A stretch of DNA of 64,000 bases from Planctomycetota bacterium (GTDB taxonomy: Bacteria > Planctomycetota > UBA1135 > GCA-002686595): positions 1-64,000 of the forward strand of contig JAKLKU010000003.1 in the NCBI GenBank assembly GCA_023150475.1, given 5' to 3'. The position numbers and the translations under genes were made by a program. The notes beneath the pieces were generated by a model. The model saw only the letters and a list, made by a program, of their open reading frames with translations, did no database searches and had not been told where the DNA came from. Position 1 is the first letter of the stretch; each line of letters begins with the position of its first letter. This document shows positions 63,362 through 64,000 of the stretch, one piece after another.

Positions 63362-63925
63362 TCACTGGAACACGTCGCCGTCGACTTTCAGCCAACCGCC
63401 GCGCGTCGGATCGTCGGGATCGTGGTGCGTCCAGTGGACGACGCCGCCCTTCTCGTTCCACTCGTAGCGGCCGCGGAACGTGAGCACGTCGCCCTTGTCG
63501 ACGCTCGCGCGCGGCGCGAGGTCGATGTTGTGCGAGAAGAGCAGCGTCGAGCCGTCGTCGAGCTCGGCGAGGAACTTCTGGTGGCGCGAACCTTCGTCGT
63601 CGTCGGGGAGCAGCTTGACGACGAGCGCCGAACCCTCGACCCACTGATTCGAGCGCTGTTCACGAATCGCGGCATAGAGCTCCTTCGAGCTCGGCCCGAG
63701 CTTCTCGGCGGTCTTGGAGTTCGACGGCGCCGACTTCGAGGACTTGGCGCTCGGCTGGGTCGCCGTCGAGCCCTCCGTCCTGGTCGGCGCCGGAGCTTCG
63801 CGCTCGACGGTCGTGCTCGAGTTCGAGGTCGACGAATCGACCGCCGCGCCGTCGCCGCCGAGCACGAGCTTCAACAGCAACGCGACGACCGCGAGCACGA
63901 CGGCGAGGAGCGACTTCTGCTTCAT
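63362..63925 (-). CDS. DUF3465 family exported protein
   Basis: The 187-residue protein has an N-terminal membrane or signal helix (SLLAVVLAVVALLLKLVLGG), a Ser/Thr-rich linker (about 30-75) and a C-terminal DUF3465 domain (about 85-187) with the family blocks SRHQKFLAELDDGSTLLFSH, NIDLAPRASVDKGD, YEWNEKGGVVHWTHHDP and GGWLKVDGDVF. These are OB-fold-like proteins of unknown role. Its likely TACACT -10 box lies 10 nt before the ATG. Confidence 0.88.
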   Translation of the reverse strand: MKQKSLLAVVLAVVALLLKLVLGGDGAAVDSSTSNSSTTVEREAPAPTRTEGSTATQPSAKSSKSAPSNSKTAEKLGPSSKELYAAIREQRSNQWVEGSALVVKLLPDDDEGSRHQKFLAELDDGSTLLFSHNIDLAPRASVDKGDVLTFRGRYEWNEKGGVVHWTHHDPDDPTRGGWLKVDGDVFQ

Positions 63926-63935
63926 GGGTCGGGCG

Positions 63936-63941
63936 AGTGTA
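63936..63941 (-). promoter_or_regulatory. Putative -10 box of the DUF3465 gene
   Basis: TACACT on the minus strand (context GGCTACACTCG), 10 nt before the ATG at 63925; no Shine-Dalgarno sequence is seen. Confidence 0.35.
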
Positions 63942-64000
63942 GCCGGCCGATCCGAGGCTCGACCGACGTCACGCGGCGCCTAACGGGGACGAAAGGCGCG

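Noticed and set aside
1..64000. tRNA, rRNA or riboswitch genes
   Set aside because: No cloverleaf-like segments with GTTCGANTC arms, rRNA stretches or known riboswitch cores were noticed by eye; a covariance-model scan was not possible here.

Overview
The window is high-GC bacterial DNA (mostly about two-thirds G+C by eye) and most probably comes from a planctomycete (Planctomycetota). The marker gene sets are a DUF1501 Tat protein beside a PSCyt1-DUF1549-DUF1553 cytochrome protein, a DUF2231/PSCyt1/leucine-rich-repeat/Cys-cluster membrane protein, an ECF sigma factor overlapping a TPR Ser/Thr kinase, and many large exported repeat proteins. I cannot name the genus. No rRNA, tRNA or CRISPR array was seen.

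Layout. 1-3.2 kb: a cut-off zinc-ribbon transposase-like gene and a 14-repeat FG-GAP surface protein. 3.5-16.8 kb: metabolic and housekeeping genes (M16 peptidase, tandem tyrosine phenol-lyase-like protein, SGNH hydrolase, malic enzyme, acetyl-CoA synthetase, PPK2), several in convergent pairs with hairpins between them. 17-19.4 kb: a tight three-gene exported operon (SUMF1-like, unknown, ADPRibase-Mn-like lipoprotein). 20-27.5 kb: dienelactone hydrolase, a repeat lipoprotein, and a metzincin protease next to a membrane-anchored partner. 27.9-33.6 kb: flavin monooxygenase, putative metallopeptidase, ECF sigma/kinase pair. 34.1-37.1 kb: a surface protein followed directly by a decayed IS110/IS1111-type insertion sequence. 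37.2-46.8 kb: small hydrolases, an exported dehydrogenase, a desaturase, a beta-helix protein and the DUF2231 fusion protein. 46.9-51.7 kb: two divergent repeat proteins of clearly lower GC. 51.7-61.2 kb: the planctomycete DUF1501/PSCyt pair and a four-gene MacAB-like exporter operon. 61.4-64 kb: HD phosphohydrolase, an unknown exported protein and a DUF3465 protein.

Three patterns cut across the genes. (1) Four unrelated exported proteins end in the same Cys-rich domain of about 140 residues, which I do not recognise and which looks like a surface-sorting or anchoring module. (2) A dispersed repeat of about 90 bp occurs five times in the first 34 kb, three times directly after a stop codon. 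(3) TANNNT boxes lie 6-10 nt before several start codons that have no Shine-Dalgarno sequence, suggesting leaderless mRNAs. Many long antisense ORFs are shadows of high-GC codon use and were left out. Starts were chosen from Shine-Dalgarno sequences, signal peptides and family length, so several annotated starts lie well inside the longest possible ORF.
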